Assembly (NCBI RefSeq): GCF_009689005.1
Contig: NZ_AP021879.1
Location: forward strand, 2,666,001 to 2,730,000
Reading direction: 5' to 3'
Length of the DNA: 64,000 nucleotides
From: Desulfosarcina ovata subsp. ovata
Lineage (GTDB): Bacteria; Desulfobacterota; Desulfobacteria; Desulfobacterales; Desulfosarcinaceae
Part shown: positions 46,768-55,330 of the stretch, one piece after another
Layout: each line of letters begins with the position of its first letter
How positions within the stretch are numbered: the first letter of the stretch is position 1
Translations under genes and position numbers: made by a program
The notes under the pieces: model-generated
What the model was told of the DNA's origin: nothing
Seen by the model: the letters and a program-made list of their open reading frames with translations, nothing else
Database searches by the model: none

Positions 46768-47202
46768 TCAGGCGGGCTCCGGATCATCATCCGACTTTTT
46801 TTCGGGAAACGGAACTTTCACGAAATTGATCCCTTCCGCCTTCAGGGTTTCCTCTTCCTGCGGGGTACTGACCCCACGGATGTTGCGCGGCTCACTGGCC
46901 CCGTAATGCATCTTGAGGGCCTCCCGGGCAAAATCGGCGCCGACGTTGTCGAAGTTCTTTTCCACGAAATCGACAATCTGCCGGCCCAGGGCGGCAAGCG
47001 CAATTTTCTCGCGCATGTCGGAGGGTAAATTCCCGGAGGCGCCCTTAATGGCGAAGGTCGAGGGGACTTTGGCCACCGCGGTATCTTCGCAGACCGGACA
47101 GGAAACCAGCCCCTCACGCTTTTGCCGCTCAAAAGCCTCGCTGTCTTCAAACCACCCTTCAAATCGGTGGCCATTGCTGCATTGCAGGTCGTATGCGATC
47201 AT
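46768..47202 (-). CDS. DUF1178 family protein
   Basis: The 144-aa protein starts at ATG 47202 (MIAYDLQCSNGHRFEGWF). The longer open frame on this strand runs into unrelated sequence. DUF1178 features are the zinc-ribbon-like CSNGHRFEGWFEDSEAFERQ with later CPVCEDTAVAKVPSTFAIKG, and the C-terminal conserved YGASEPRNIRGVSTPQEEET. The family's function is unknown. It converges with recD2 and diverges from the SH3 protein gene. Confidence 0.87.
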   Translation of the reverse strand: MIAYDLQCSNGHRFEGWFEDSEAFERQKREGLVSCPVCEDTAVAKVPSTFAIKGASGNLPSDMREKIALAALGRQIVDFVEKNFDNVGADFAREALKMHYGASEPRNIRGVSTPQEEETLKAEGINFVKVPFPEKKSDDDPEPA

Positions 47203-47358
47203 AATAACTTCAGTTGCCTGTTTCTGTTGGACTTTTTTGGTTATCACAGGGTCTGTTTTTTGAAAAGAAATTATTGACAGATGCTTTTTTTTCAACTCAA
47301 AATGGGTGCATTTTTTTCCGGCGGCGGAAGCAACCCCTATCAAATGGAGTGTACTGTT

Positions 47359-48027
47359 GTGATAAAAAAAAACAAAGCACGATTTTGGCTGGTTCTGATG
47401 AGCCTTTTGATCCTGCCGGCCGTATGCCTCGCGCAAACCGTCTATGTCACCGAAGAGTTTGAAATCACCATGCGGACCGGTCCCGCGACGGACCGTAAAA
47501 TCATTTCGCTGATTCAAAGCGGCAAGGCCCTGCAGATGGTCGAAAAGGGCGATGAATGGTCCATGGTGAGGGAACCGGGCGGCAAGGAAGGCTGGGTGCT
47601 CAACCGCTACCTGACTGCCAGCCAACCGTGCGCCATGGTGCTGGAGCGGGTCCGCCAGGATTATGACGTTCTGGTGGCCATGCACGACGACCTCAAACAA
47701 AAATACAACACCCTTGCCTCCGAAAAAAAAGTCCTTGATGCCGATCTTTCCCAGAATCGCCAGGAGCGCGACGAATTGAGCCAGTCCTACGCGACCCTGA
47801 AAAAGGAATCGTCTGAATTTCTCAAGCTGAAAAAACGGCATCAGGAGGTGACCCAGGAACTGGAGGCGGAGAAAACCCGCAGCGCCAAGCTCGATGAAGA
47901 AAACATGCAGATGAAACGCAACCGAATCATTCAATGGGTCCTGACCGGCGGGGGAATCATGCTGGTGGGCTTTTTTATCGGGCTGTTCAGCTCCAGCCGG
48001 CGCAAACAGCGCTCATCGCTCTACTGA
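47359..48027 (+). CDS. SH3 domain membrane protein (TIGR04211/YgiM-like)
   Basis: The probable start is GTG 47359 (IKKNKARFWLVLMSLLIL), 9 nt after GGAG, giving 222 aa. ATG 47344 also fits. A signal peptide is followed by a bacterial SH3 domain (YVTEEFEITMRTGPATDRKI, WSMVREPGGKEGWVLNRYL). A coiled coil of about 100 residues rich in Glu, Lys and Leu comes next, then a C-terminal helix (IIQWVLTGGGIMLVGFFIGL) with a basic tail. The architecture matches YgiM-type proteins and places the SH3 and coil in the periplasm. Confidence 0.87.
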   Translation: MIKKNKARFWLVLMSLLILPAVCLAQTVYVTEEFEITMRTGPATDRKIISLIQSGKALQMVEKGDEWSMVREPGGKEGWVLNRYLTASQPCAMVLERVRQDYDVLVAMHDDLKQKYNTLASEKKVLDADLSQNRQERDELSQSYATLKKESSEFLKLKKRHQEVTQELEAEKTRSAKLDEENMQMKRNRIIQWVLTGGGIMLVGFFIGLFSSSRRKQRSSLY

Positions 48028-48140
48028 AGCCGTCCCGGCGAGATTACTTCCCGGGAACGCGTCGAAGACCGTCCACGGCCGTTAGCCGCCAAGCGAACCA
48101 GTGGCATTGAAAAATCATCTGTGGCATGGAAAGAGCATCT

Positions 48141-49778
48141 ATGGATACACAAACGGATTTTCTGATAATCGGCAGCGGCGTTGCCGGGTTAATGTACGCC
48201 CTCAAAGTGGCCGACAAGGGCACGGTGGCCATCGTCACCAAAAAGCAGGCCGTGGACAGCAACACCAACCTCGCCCAGGGCGGCATTGCCTCGGTTTTTG
48301 ATCTTGAGGACTCCTTCGACCTGCACATCCAGGACACCCTCGATTCCGGCGACGGCCTGTGCAATCCGGATGTGGTCCACCAGGTGGTCACCGGCGGTCC
48401 CGAGCGGATCCGCGAATTGAAGGCCATCGGCGTCGGTTTCAACGTCGACGGGGATGCCCCGGAAAAAAATGGCGGCAAGCCATTTGACTTGGGACGCGAA
48501 GGCGGTCACTCGCGTAACCGCATCGTGCATGCCCAGGACATGACCGGCCGTGAAGTCGAACGGGTACTCCTCGAGCGGGCCCGGCAGAACAAGAACATCC
48601 GGTTTTATGAAAACCACATTGCCATCGACCTGATCACTTTCTCTACGCGCATCAAGCGCGGATTGGTCACCACCACCCACGATGATTACTGCTGTGGCGC
48701 CTATGTGCTCGATCGGGAAACCAGGCGGGTCAGGACGTTCGGCGCCGGCATCACCCTTCTGGCCACCGGCGGCACCGGCAAGGTGTACCTGTACACCAGC
48801 AATCCGGACATTGCCACCGGCGACGGCATCGCCATGGCCTATCGGGCCGGCGCCACCGTGGCCAACCTGGAATTCGTCCAGTTCCATCCCACTTGCCTCT
48901 ATCATCCGGCGGCCAAAAATTTTCTCATCTCGGAAGCCGTGCGTGGCGAGGGGGGCCGCCTGATCGATGCGGACGGCAAGCCCTTCATGCAACGCTACGA
49001 TCCCAAGCGGGATCTGGCCTGCCGGGACGTGGTGGCCCGGGCCATCGACACCGAACTCAAGCGCAGCGGGCAGGACAGCGTGTTCCTGGACATCTCCCAC
49101 CAACCGGCGTCGTTTGTCACCGACCGCTTCCCCAACCTTTACGAGAAATGCCGCTCCTTCGGGATCGACATGACCCGTGAGCCGGTCCCCGTGGTGCCGG
49201 CCGCGCACTACATGTGCGGCGGCGTGGCTACGGACATGCTCGGGAGAACGGACATCAACCGCCTGTACGCCGTGGGGGAAACCGCTTGCACGGGCCTGCA
49301 CGGTGCCAATCGACTGGCCAGCAACTCCCTTCTGGAGGCGCTGGTCTATTCCGAAGCCGCTGCCCGCCAGTCGATCCAGGACCTCGCCGAAGCAAAGAAA
49401 GCTGTCCGTCCGGAAGTTCCCGACTGGGACGATGTGGGCACCACCGACAGTGACGAGCAGATCATGGTCGCCCACAACTGGGATGAGATCCGGCGCCTGA
49501 TGTGGAATTATGTGGGGATTGTGCGCTCGGACAAACGCCTGGCCCGCGCCCAGCGGCGCATTGACAACATCCAGAAAGAGATCCGCGAGTACTACTGGAA
49601 TTTCAAGGTCTCACCGGATCTGATCGAGCTGCGCAACATCGCCACCGTTGCCGAACTGATCATCAAGTGCGCCGATCATCGCAAGGAGAGCCGCGGCCTG
49701 CACTACAATATCGGCTATCCCCAAAAGGACCAGCGCTGGAAGAAAGACACGGTGATCCGCCGACAAATCGTGGGCTGA
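48141..49778 (+). CDS. nadB: L-aspartate oxidase
   Basis: The start ATG 48141 (MDTQTDFLIIGSGVAGLM) follows GGAAAG and gives 545 aa. An ATG 15 nt upstream is possible. The FAD enzyme oxidises aspartate to iminoaspartate for NAD synthesis, under anaerobiosis with fumarate. It shows the dinucleotide fold IIGSGVAGL, NTNLAQGGIAS, the active-site region GREGGHSRNRIVHAQDMTG, FVQFHPTCLYHP and the C-terminal AHYMCGGVATDM and GANRLASNSLLEALVYSE. The nadA and nadC genes are not adjacent. Confidence 0.94.
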   Translation: MDTQTDFLIIGSGVAGLMYALKVADKGTVAIVTKKQAVDSNTNLAQGGIASVFDLEDSFDLHIQDTLDSGDGLCNPDVVHQVVTGGPERIRELKAIGVGFNVDGDAPEKNGGKPFDLGREGGHSRNRIVHAQDMTGREVERVLLERARQNKNIRFYENHIAIDLITFSTRIKRGLVTTTHDDYCCGAYVLDRETRRVRTFGAGITLLATGGTGKVYLYTSNPDIATGDGIAMAYRAGATVANLEFVQFHPTCLYHPAAKNFLISEAVRGEGGRLIDADGKPFMQRYDPKRDLACRDVVARAIDTELKRSGQDSVFLDISHQPASFVTDRFPNLYEKCRSFGIDMTREPVPVVPAAHYMCGGVATDMLGRTDINRLYAVGETACTGLHGANRLASNSLLEALVYSEAAARQSIQDLAEAKKAVRPEVPDWDDVGTTDSDEQIMVAHNWDEIRRLMWNYVGIVRSDKRLARAQRRIDNIQKEIREYYWNFKVSPDLIELRNIATVAELIIKCADHRKESRGLHYNIGYPQKDQRWKKDTVIRRQIVG

Positions 49779-49856
49779 TTGCGCGTTGATCCTTCGGTGT
49801 GACGAAAAGGTGCAGGGAATCCGGCCTGCCAATCAAAATCCAATCCGAGCAATAAA

Positions 49857-49892
49857 AAAGCCTGGCTGACGGTAACCCTCCGCCAGGCTTTT
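49857..49892. terminator. Bidirectional terminator between nadB and the E1 operon
   Basis: AAAGCCTGGC (49857-49866) and GCCAGGCTTTT (49882-49892) form a 10-bp stem with a 15-nt loop between the convergent nadB and E1-beta genes. The stem is flanked by A-rich sequence on the left and TTTT on the right, so it can terminate both transcripts. Confidence 0.85.
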
Positions 49893-49899
49893 CCGTTCG

Positions 49900-50880
49900 C
49901 TACCGAACGATTTCCTTGACCGCCGCAATCAGGTCGTCCTCACTGGGGATGTAAAAGCGCTCCAGTGGCGGACTGGCCGGAACAGGGATGTCCGGCCCGG
50001 TCACCCGCCGGAGCGGCGCTTTTAAATGATCAAATGCCGCTTCCATCACCACAGCGGCCACCTCCCCGGCAAATCCGCCGGTTCGCGTGGCCTCATGCAG
50101 CACGACCAGGCGGCCGGTCTTGCGAACAGACTCAATGAGCGTCTTTTTATCCATCGGAACAAGGGTGCGCAGATCCACGACTTCCAGGTCAATGCCCTCG
50201 CGTGCGATCTGATCAGCCGCCTTCAGGGCCACCCCCACCATTTTGGACCACGTCACCACGGTCACATCGTTTCCCTGGCGCTTGACATCGGCCTGTCCGA
50301 TGGGGATGAGATAGTCCGTTTCCGGAACCGGACCGGGCACAAAATAAAGCATCATGTCCTCGATAAAAACAACGGGGTCGGGATCCCGGATAGCGGACTT
50401 GAGAAGTCCCTTGGCATCGGCCGGCGTTGAGGGCATGACGACTTTCAGCCCCGGGCAGTGCGCCGCCCACGCTTCCAGGTTATGTGAATGCTGACAGCCG
50501 GCACCGAATCCGGCACCGCTTTTGATGCGTACGACGAGTGGAAAAGCGGATTTGCCTCCGGATAGGTAGCGCAGCTTGGCTGCATGATTGACGATCATGT
50601 CCGAAGCCAAGGTAAAAAAGGGATTGAACATAATTTCCACCACCGGTCGCAGCCCGGCCACGGATGCCCCGACGGCCAGTCCTGCGATGGCCGCCTCCGA
50701 AACGGGAGTGTCCTTCACCCGTCCGGCGCCAAACGCGTCCAACAAGCCGGCGGTGGGAAGCATCGGGCTGCTGTGGATGCCCACCCCGACGCCCTCTCCG
50801 GCCAGGAACACACCGGCGTCCCGCAGCATTTCTTCTCTGAGTGCCTGATTGATGGCCTGTCCCATTCCAAATGACTGCAT
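49900..50880 (-). CDS. 2-oxoacid (acetoin/pyruvate-type) dehydrogenase E1 component, beta subunit
   Basis: The start is ATG 50880 (MQSFGMGQAINQALREEM), with AAAGGAA 8 nt upstream, giving 326 aa. It has the transketolase-like central and C-terminal domains of E1 beta: GEGVGVGIHSSPMLPTAGLL, RVKDTPVSEAAIAGLAVGAS (in part), PVVEIMFNPFF, IKSGAGFGAGCQHSHNLEAW and EVVDLRTLVPMDKKTLIESV. Acetoin dehydrogenase, pyruvate dehydrogenase and branched-chain enzymes share these, and the substrate is not decided by sequence. It follows the alpha gene by 26 nt and ends at the terminator. No E2 or E3 gene is adjacent. Confidence 0.9.
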   Translation of the reverse strand: MQSFGMGQAINQALREEMLRDAGVFLAGEGVGVGIHSSPMLPTAGLLDAFGAGRVKDTPVSEAAIAGLAVGASVAGLRPVVEIMFNPFFTLASDMIVNHAAKLRYLSGGKSAFPLVVRIKSGAGFGAGCQHSHNLEAWAAHCPGLKVVMPSTPADAKGLLKSAIRDPDPVVFIEDMMLYFVPGPVPETDYLIPIGQADVKRQGNDVTVVTWSKMVGVALKAADQIAREGIDLEVVDLRTLVPMDKKTLIESVRKTGRLVVLHEATRTGGFAGEVAAVVMEAAFDHLKAPLRRVTGPDIPVPASPPLERFYIPSEDDLIAAVKEIVR

Positions 50881-50906
50881 GCGTTTGTTCCTTTCATTGG
50901 GAACGT

Positions 50907-51875
50907 TCACGATCCCGCGAATACATCCTCCAGGGCCTCGTTCGGCTCGGGATAAGGGCTCTTTTCTGCAAAGCGCACGGCATCTTTAACAACGGCATCG
51001 ATGCGGGTTTCCATCTCCCGCAATTCGTCTTCACTGATCACCCCCTGGGCCAGCATATCGCCGCGCAGTTTAGGAATGGGGCACATGGCCTGCCATGCCG
51101 CGATCTCATCCTTGGGCTGATAGAGTTGGCAATCCGCTTCGCCATGGCCCCGCCAGCGGTAGGTCTTGTATTCAATCAGCGTGGGTCCGTCGCCGTTCAC
51201 GGCACGCGCCCGTGCGTCCAGGGCCGATCGGTATACCGCCAGCGCGTCATTGCCATCGACCACAACACCGGGGATGGCGTAACCGGCTGCCCGGTCGGCG
51301 ATGTTCGGGGCCTTGGTGTGTTCTTCATATCGCTGGGCACCGGCGTAACGATTGTTCTCGCACACGAAGATCACCGGAAGGGCCCAGACACTCGCAAGAT
51401 TCAGCGCTTCGTGAACGGACCCCTCGTTGGCTGCGCCATCACCGATAAAACAGACGGTTACCCGCTCTTCCTGCCGGTACTGCTGGGCAAAGCCAATGCC
51501 GACGGCGATGGGCGGTCCGCCGCCGACCACGGTGGTGGTACACAGGGCATTGACCTCGGGAACCGCCATGTGCAGCGTTCCGCTTTTTCCCTTGTTGCAA
51601 CCGGTCCGCTTACCGAGGATTTCGGCCATCAACGCGTTCGGGTCAGCCCCTTTGGCCAGCAGGTGACTGTGACTGCGGTGGTTGGTAACGATCACATCCT
51701 CCGGTTGAAGTGCCGCACAAACGCCCGCACCGACGGCCTCCTGACCGGTACACAGAATCATCATGCCTGGAATTTTATGCTCGATTTTACACAGTTCCGT
51801 CAGCTCCTCCTCGAACCGTCGAGAAAGCAGCAACGACCGGAGCATTTCCATTTTCTTCTGCCGGGATATCTGCAT
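50907..51875 (-). CDS. 2-oxoacid (acetoin/pyruvate-type) dehydrogenase E1 component, alpha subunit
   Basis: The start ATG 51875 (MQISRQKKMEMLRSLLLS) follows GGGAGG closely, giving 322 aa. An earlier ATG at 51938 has no such site. The thiamine diphosphate motif is IGDGAANEGSVHEALNLASV to ENN (GDG...NN). CTGQEAVGAGVCAAL and GGGPPIAVGIGFAQQYRQEE are also typical of E1 alpha in the acetoin dehydrogenase group. Together with the beta subunit it decarboxylates a 2-oxoacid and passes the acyl group to a lipoyl carrier, which must be encoded elsewhere. Confidence 0.9.
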   Translation of the reverse strand: MQISRQKKMEMLRSLLLSRRFEEELTELCKIEHKIPGMMILCTGQEAVGAGVCAALQPEDVIVTNHRSHSHLLAKGADPNALMAEILGKRTGCNKGKSGTLHMAVPEVNALCTTTVVGGGPPIAVGIGFAQQYRQEERVTVCFIGDGAANEGSVHEALNLASVWALPVIFVCENNRYAGAQRYEEHTKAPNIADRAAGYAIPGVVVDGNDALAVYRSALDARARAVNGDGPTLIEYKTYRWRGHGEADCQLYQPKDEIAAWQAMCPIPKLRGDMLAQGVISEDELREMETRIDAVVKDAVRFAEKSPYPEPNEALEDVFAGS

Positions 51876-52192
51876 AGGCCTCCCTGAAGTGGTATATCTG
51901 GATGAATTAATGGGGCAGACACAGTCCTTATGCATCAAGAAACAGTGTATCGGAAATGGGTCTACAACTCAAGGCAAGCCATAAAGTCTGCCAGGGCGCC
52001 CTGACAATTGTCCTTTAATCGGTTGACAACCGGCGGGAAACCATCCATTAACGACGGAACCGATATGGAACATTCCAATCTTACCGATTCTTATGTGCTT
52101 TTCTTGGGTAACCCAACCGCAAACGGAATATTCAAACGACGGCAAACCGACACGACAGCAAACTCGAAACCGTTAGGGAGCAGGCATTCAAA
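51876..52192. other. 317-bp intergenic region, nothing recognised
   Basis: This stretch between the divergent E1-alpha gene and a short hypothetical gene should hold promoters for both. No convincing -35/-10 pair, hairpin or coding frame is seen. Short open frames here lack ribosome binding sites and protein-like composition. Confidence 0.4.
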
Positions 52193-52483
52193 ATGATCAT
52201 CTCGCAAGCCGAACTTTTTCAGAAAATAAACGCCACCCTGATCCACCTGAGAAGGAAAAACCCCATTGACATTGAAACCGGCGGCACCATCACAACACTT
52301 GAAGATACGCTGAACCTGCTGACCATTACGGCTTTTCAATTGAATTTGGATGAATTTCCCAGTTCTGAAAAAAGCTGTCTAGATCTGATTGACAAAGAAG
52401 AAAACGATCTGACCGAAGTCGATCTCGAAGAGCTGAAATATCTGGCTGACAGTGTACGGTGGGCGCTGGATGTGATCGGATAG
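52193..52483 (+). CDS. Hypothetical protein
   Basis: The 96-aa frame has protein-like composition: amphipathic, Leu-rich and acidic (for instance ETGGTITTLEDTLNLLTITA and EENDLTEVDLEELKYLADSV). No cysteine cluster, membrane helix or known motif is seen. A weak GGGAGCAGG lies 10-18 nt before the ATG. The gene converges on the DUF3786 gene, with 7 nt between stop codons. I do not recognise the family, and it could be spurious. Confidence 0.5.
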   Translation: MIISQAELFQKINATLIHLRRKNPIDIETGGTITTLEDTLNLLTITAFQLNLDEFPSSEKSCLDLIDKEENDLTEVDLEELKYLADSVRWALDVIG

Positions 52484-52490
52484 TCATTTG

Positions 52491-53294
52491 TTACGAACCA
52501 TGCCGCAAGGCGATCTTCTTAAACATCAAGACCAGACCTTCGTTAAGTGTATAGATGGATTCAATGTCAAGATGATCGTCGGATGTAGAATCAAAATAGA
52601 TGTGAAGATCGGACTCAAGGTCATCTTCCGGTTTCCAGTAGCAAACCATTATGGGGAAAAGCGGCAAGGGATGCAAAACAATTGAAACATCTGAATCGAT
52701 ATGACTGACAATTTGTTTTCCATCGAAAATTTCCAGCATATCTTTAAAAAGATCCGGATAGGTATCAGCAACCTGTTTTAGTGGTTTTTCACAACATTGT
52801 TGAAAATGAGCATATCGGGAAGGCCCGCCATTCAACTCCCGGAATGTGATCCAATTCCCGTCCGGAGATTTTCCCGATCCGTTCAAAAGATGGTTCAATA
52901 CCGGCACGACCATATACGCGTTGATATGAATTTCAGAGGATATGTTGCCCTTGGGATCAACACTGAAATCCTTACCCAAAATTTTTATGGTCAGTTTGTT
53001 GTTGGAAAACCGGGTTCCCAGGCGTTTCGCCGCTTCGGAAAGATCAATTGAAGATATCTTTTGTTTTAGTTGTTCAATGGCTTCGGCTTTATATTCATCA
53101 ATGGTGTTGGGTTTCTCAACTGCCCCCCCATACCGGTCAATCACCTCTTTATCCAAATACGGACACGCATCTATCGATTTTTTTTCCTTAAACACGGCCA
53201 CTGCAAATGCCAGGCAGGTTTTTTCATTACATTCTCTACAGTTGGAACCATTCAACAATTTGTAGATTTCCATAGGGTTATTGATATGTGGCAT
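52491..53294 (-). CDS. DUF3786 domain-containing protein with N-terminal Fe-S (CdhE-like) cysteine motif
   Basis: The 267-aa protein begins with NPMEIYKLLNGSNCRECNEK, and its cysteines (CxxCx4C, then Cys in DACPYL) resemble the [4Fe-4S] motif at the N-terminus of the corrinoid Fe-S protein large subunit of CO dehydrogenase/acetyl-CoA synthase. The rest matches the DUF3786 pattern (VPVLNHLLNGSGKSPDGNWI, FRELNGGPSRYAHFQQ). Its role is unknown. Such proteins are frequent in acetogens and sulfate reducers with the Wood-Ljungdahl pathway. Lower GC than its neighbours upstream. Confidence 0.75.
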   Translation of the reverse strand: MPHINNPMEIYKLLNGSNCRECNEKTCLAFAVAVFKEKKSIDACPYLDKEVIDRYGGAVEKPNTIDEYKAEAIEQLKQKISSIDLSEAAKRLGTRFSNNKLTIKILGKDFSVDPKGNISSEIHINAYMVVPVLNHLLNGSGKSPDGNWITFRELNGGPSRYAHFQQCCEKPLKQVADTYPDLFKDMLEIFDGKQIVSHIDSDVSIVLHPLPLFPIMVCYWKPEDDLESDLHIYFDSTSDDHLDIESIYTLNEGLVLMFKKIALRHGS

Positions 53295-53776
53295 TCAAAA
53301 AAAGTCCTTTTTTTAGATCTGATCGAATTGAATCAATTAAGGTTCAGTAACAATTCTCAAGTACCATTTCAACAGGTATATTTTCGTGTCCGGGGAAACG
53401 TAGCCTAAAAAATGGGAATCCCTATACTCTCTGATTCCTTATGCATGTGGTGGCAAGCGCGACACTGAAATTGCCTAACGTGCGATTCGTGGGGGTTTAG
53501 ATGTGGATTGGTCTCAGGAGAAGGCGTCAACCTGGCCATCTCTTCGTAAAAATAAGGCGATTGGCGGAAAAGAATATACCAGAATGCGCCGGATTTTCAT
53601 TCGTATTCAAGGCGGGCTTTTTTACGCATAGTGGGGCTATGTGTGGAAACGCCCAACGCAGAAGACGGATGAAAAGACAAGCAGGCGGGTATATTCTTTT
53701 ACAGAAATCGCCTAAATTGTTGCATCTCCCCAGCCGTACAAAATCTGTTTTTTCTGGGGAGGGGAGTGAATCGTTA
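53295..53776. other. 482-bp intergenic region, mostly a long palindromic element
   Basis: No real gene is seen. A 113-codon open frame at 53501-53842 runs through the palindrome and antisense into the SDR gene, so I regard it as spurious. The region holds the 159-nt inverted repeat at 53555-53713. A second inverted repeat follows, CTCCCCAG at 53726-53733 and CTGGGGAG at 53754-53761, just beyond the SDR stop. The second pair may terminate the SDR transcript, although no T-run is present. Confidence 0.55.
53555..53713. repeat. 159-nt imperfect palindrome (MITE/REP-like hairpin element)
   Basis: The arms are symmetric about 53634. Outer matches are AGGCGATT (53555-53562) with AATCGCCT (53706-53713), then AAAAGAATATACC (53568-53580) with its complement ending at 53700. 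Next are TTTTCATTCGTATTC against GAAGACGGATGAAAA. The central hairpin is CATAG-TGGGG-CTATG (53627-53641). Mismatches occur throughout but hardly any indels. Such a structure fits a miniature mobile or REP-like element, or a long structured RNA. Confidence 0.7.
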
Positions 53777-54538
53777 CTATGTAATGGCCCAACCGCCGTC
53801 CACGCTCAAACAGGCACCGGTTACAAACGATGCTGCGTCTGAGCACAGCCATACTGCCGTTTCAGCTACTTCTTCCGGATTTCCCACGCGGCCTATTGGG
53901 TGCAGCGAGGTAACCATTTTCAGAGCATCCGGGTTGGGCATCTGGCGTTCTAATATCGGCGTACGGATAGCGCCTGGACATATGGCATTAACCCGTATGC
54001 CTTTGGCGGCATAATCCAATGCTGCTCCCTTCGTCAGCCCCAGGATGCCATGTTTGCTGGCGACATACTCCGCATTATTGGGAAAGCCTCCGATTAACCC
54101 GAATATGGATGATGTATTTACGATGGCGCCTTTACCTAGCTTGAGCATCTGGGGAGCCTCGTACTTTATACACAGCCAGGTTCCTTTGAGATTAATGGAA
54201 ACGACGCGGTCCCAATCCGCCTCGGACAGTTCATCTGCCGGAAGGCCGGTTCCATCGATCCCGGCATTATTGTGGGCACAATCCAGTCGACCGTAAACTT
54301 CAATAGTTTTGTTGACCATCGCCTCTACCTCGACTGCCTTTGTTACATCAGTTCTGACAAAGATAGCCTCGCCTCCGGCATTTTTGATCATCTGGACGGT
54401 CTCCTCGCCACCTTCCACATCTATATCGGCAGCGACAACGTTCGCCCCCTCCATAGCAAACGCTAGCGCAGAAGCCCTGCCAATCCCTGAACCGCCACCA
54501 GTCACCACAGCAACTCTGTTCTCAAAACTTTTTGCCAT
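53777..54538 (-). CDS. SDR family NAD(P)-dependent oxidoreductase (tandem paralogue 2)
   Basis: The 253-aa classical SDR has the cofactor motif VVTGGGSGIGRASALA, an Asp after beta-2 (ADIDVEGGEE) that favours NAD(H), the structural NNAG (AHNNAGIDG), catalytic Ser in NTSSIFGLIG, YVASKHG (Tyr and Lys) and the C-terminal CLSVDGGWAIT. The first 32 residues are almost the same as in the next upstream SDR, even including the GGAGGGTGCA ribosome binding site. This indicates duplication. It lies 42 nt downstream of that gene. Confidence 0.92.
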   Translation of the reverse strand: MAKSFENRVAVVTGGGSGIGRASALAFAMEGANVVAADIDVEGGEETVQMIKNAGGEAIFVRTDVTKAVEVEAMVNKTIEVYGRLDCAHNNAGIDGTGLPADELSEADWDRVVSINLKGTWLCIKYEAPQMLKLGKGAIVNTSSIFGLIGGFPNNAEYVASKHGILGLTKGAALDYAAKGIRVNAICPGAIRTPILERQMPNPDALKMVTSLHPIGRVGNPEEVAETAVWLCSDAASFVTGACLSVDGGWAIT

Positions 54539-54580
54539 TGCACCCTCCTTAATTATTTGTGGTCGGTTTAAATAGATAGT

Positions 54581-55330
54581 TTACCAGGCAGCCCAGCCGC
54601 CATCCACGCTCAAATGGGTTCCGGTTACAAACGATGCTGCGTCTGAGCACAGCCATACTGCGGCTTGAGCTACTTCTTCCGGAGTTCCCAGTCTTCCCAT
54701 GGGCATCTTCGCTGCTTCAACCTGCGGGTCAGGAATCAGACGCATGATCAGCGGCGTTTGGATAGTACCTGGACATATAGCATTAACCCGTATACCCTGG
54801 GCGGCATAATCCAATGCTGCTGCCTTCGTCAGCCCCAGGATGCCATGTTTGCTGGAAGTGTAATCCGAAGTACAGGGCATGGCGATTAACCCGTCTATGG
54901 ATGATGTATTTACGATGGCACCTTTACCTTGTTTAAGCATCTGTGCCACCTCGTACTTTATACACAGGAACATGCCTTTGAGATTGATAGAAATGACACG
55001 GTCCCACATTTCTTCGGGCATGTCAGCTATCAAATGACCGGAGGGCTCGACCCCGGCATTATTGTGGGCGTAATCCAGTCGCCCATAAACCTCAATCGCC
55101 TTATTGACCATTGCCTCTACATCTTGTGCCTTCGACACATCAGTTTTGACAAAGATAGCCTCGCCGCCGGCATTCTTGATCATCCGGACTGTCTCCTCGC
55201 CACCTTTCACATCTATATCGGCAACGACAACCTTCGCCCCCTCCATAGCAAACGCTAGCGCAGAAGCCCTGCCAATCCCTGAACCGCCACCCGTCACCAC
55301 AGCAACTCTGTTCTCAAAGCTTTTTGCCAT
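54581..55330 (-). CDS. SDR family NAD(P)-dependent oxidoreductase (tandem paralogue 1)
   Basis: The start ATG 55330 (MAKSFENRVAVVTGGGSGIG) follows GGAGGGTGCA, giving 249 aa. The frame continues to 55360 without a better site. Motifs are TGGGSGIG, ADIDVKGGEE (NAD preference), AHNNAGVEP, NTSSIDGLIA, YTSSKHG and SVDGGWAAW. It is probably a 3-hydroxyacyl-CoA or cyclic-alcohol dehydrogenase, judging by the CoA-thioester genes upstream, but a terminator at 55526-55566 separates it from them. Confidence 0.92.
   Translation of the reverse strand: MAKSFENRVAVVTGGGSGIGRASALAFAMEGAKVVVADIDVKGGEETVRMIKNAGGEAIFVKTDVSKAQDVEAMVNKAIEVYGRLDYAHNNAGVEPSGHLIADMPEEMWDRVISINLKGMFLCIKYEVAQMLKQGKGAIVNTSSIDGLIAMPCTSDYTSSKHGILGLTKAAALDYAAQGIRVNAICPGTIQTPLIMRLIPDPQVEAAKMPMGRLGTPEEVAQAAVWLCSDAASFVTGTHLSVDGGWAAW

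Noticed and set aside
53501..53842. 113-codon open frame on the plus strand
   Set aside because: It runs through the 159-nt palindrome and into the antisense of the SDR gene, with no ribosome binding site or protein-like pattern.
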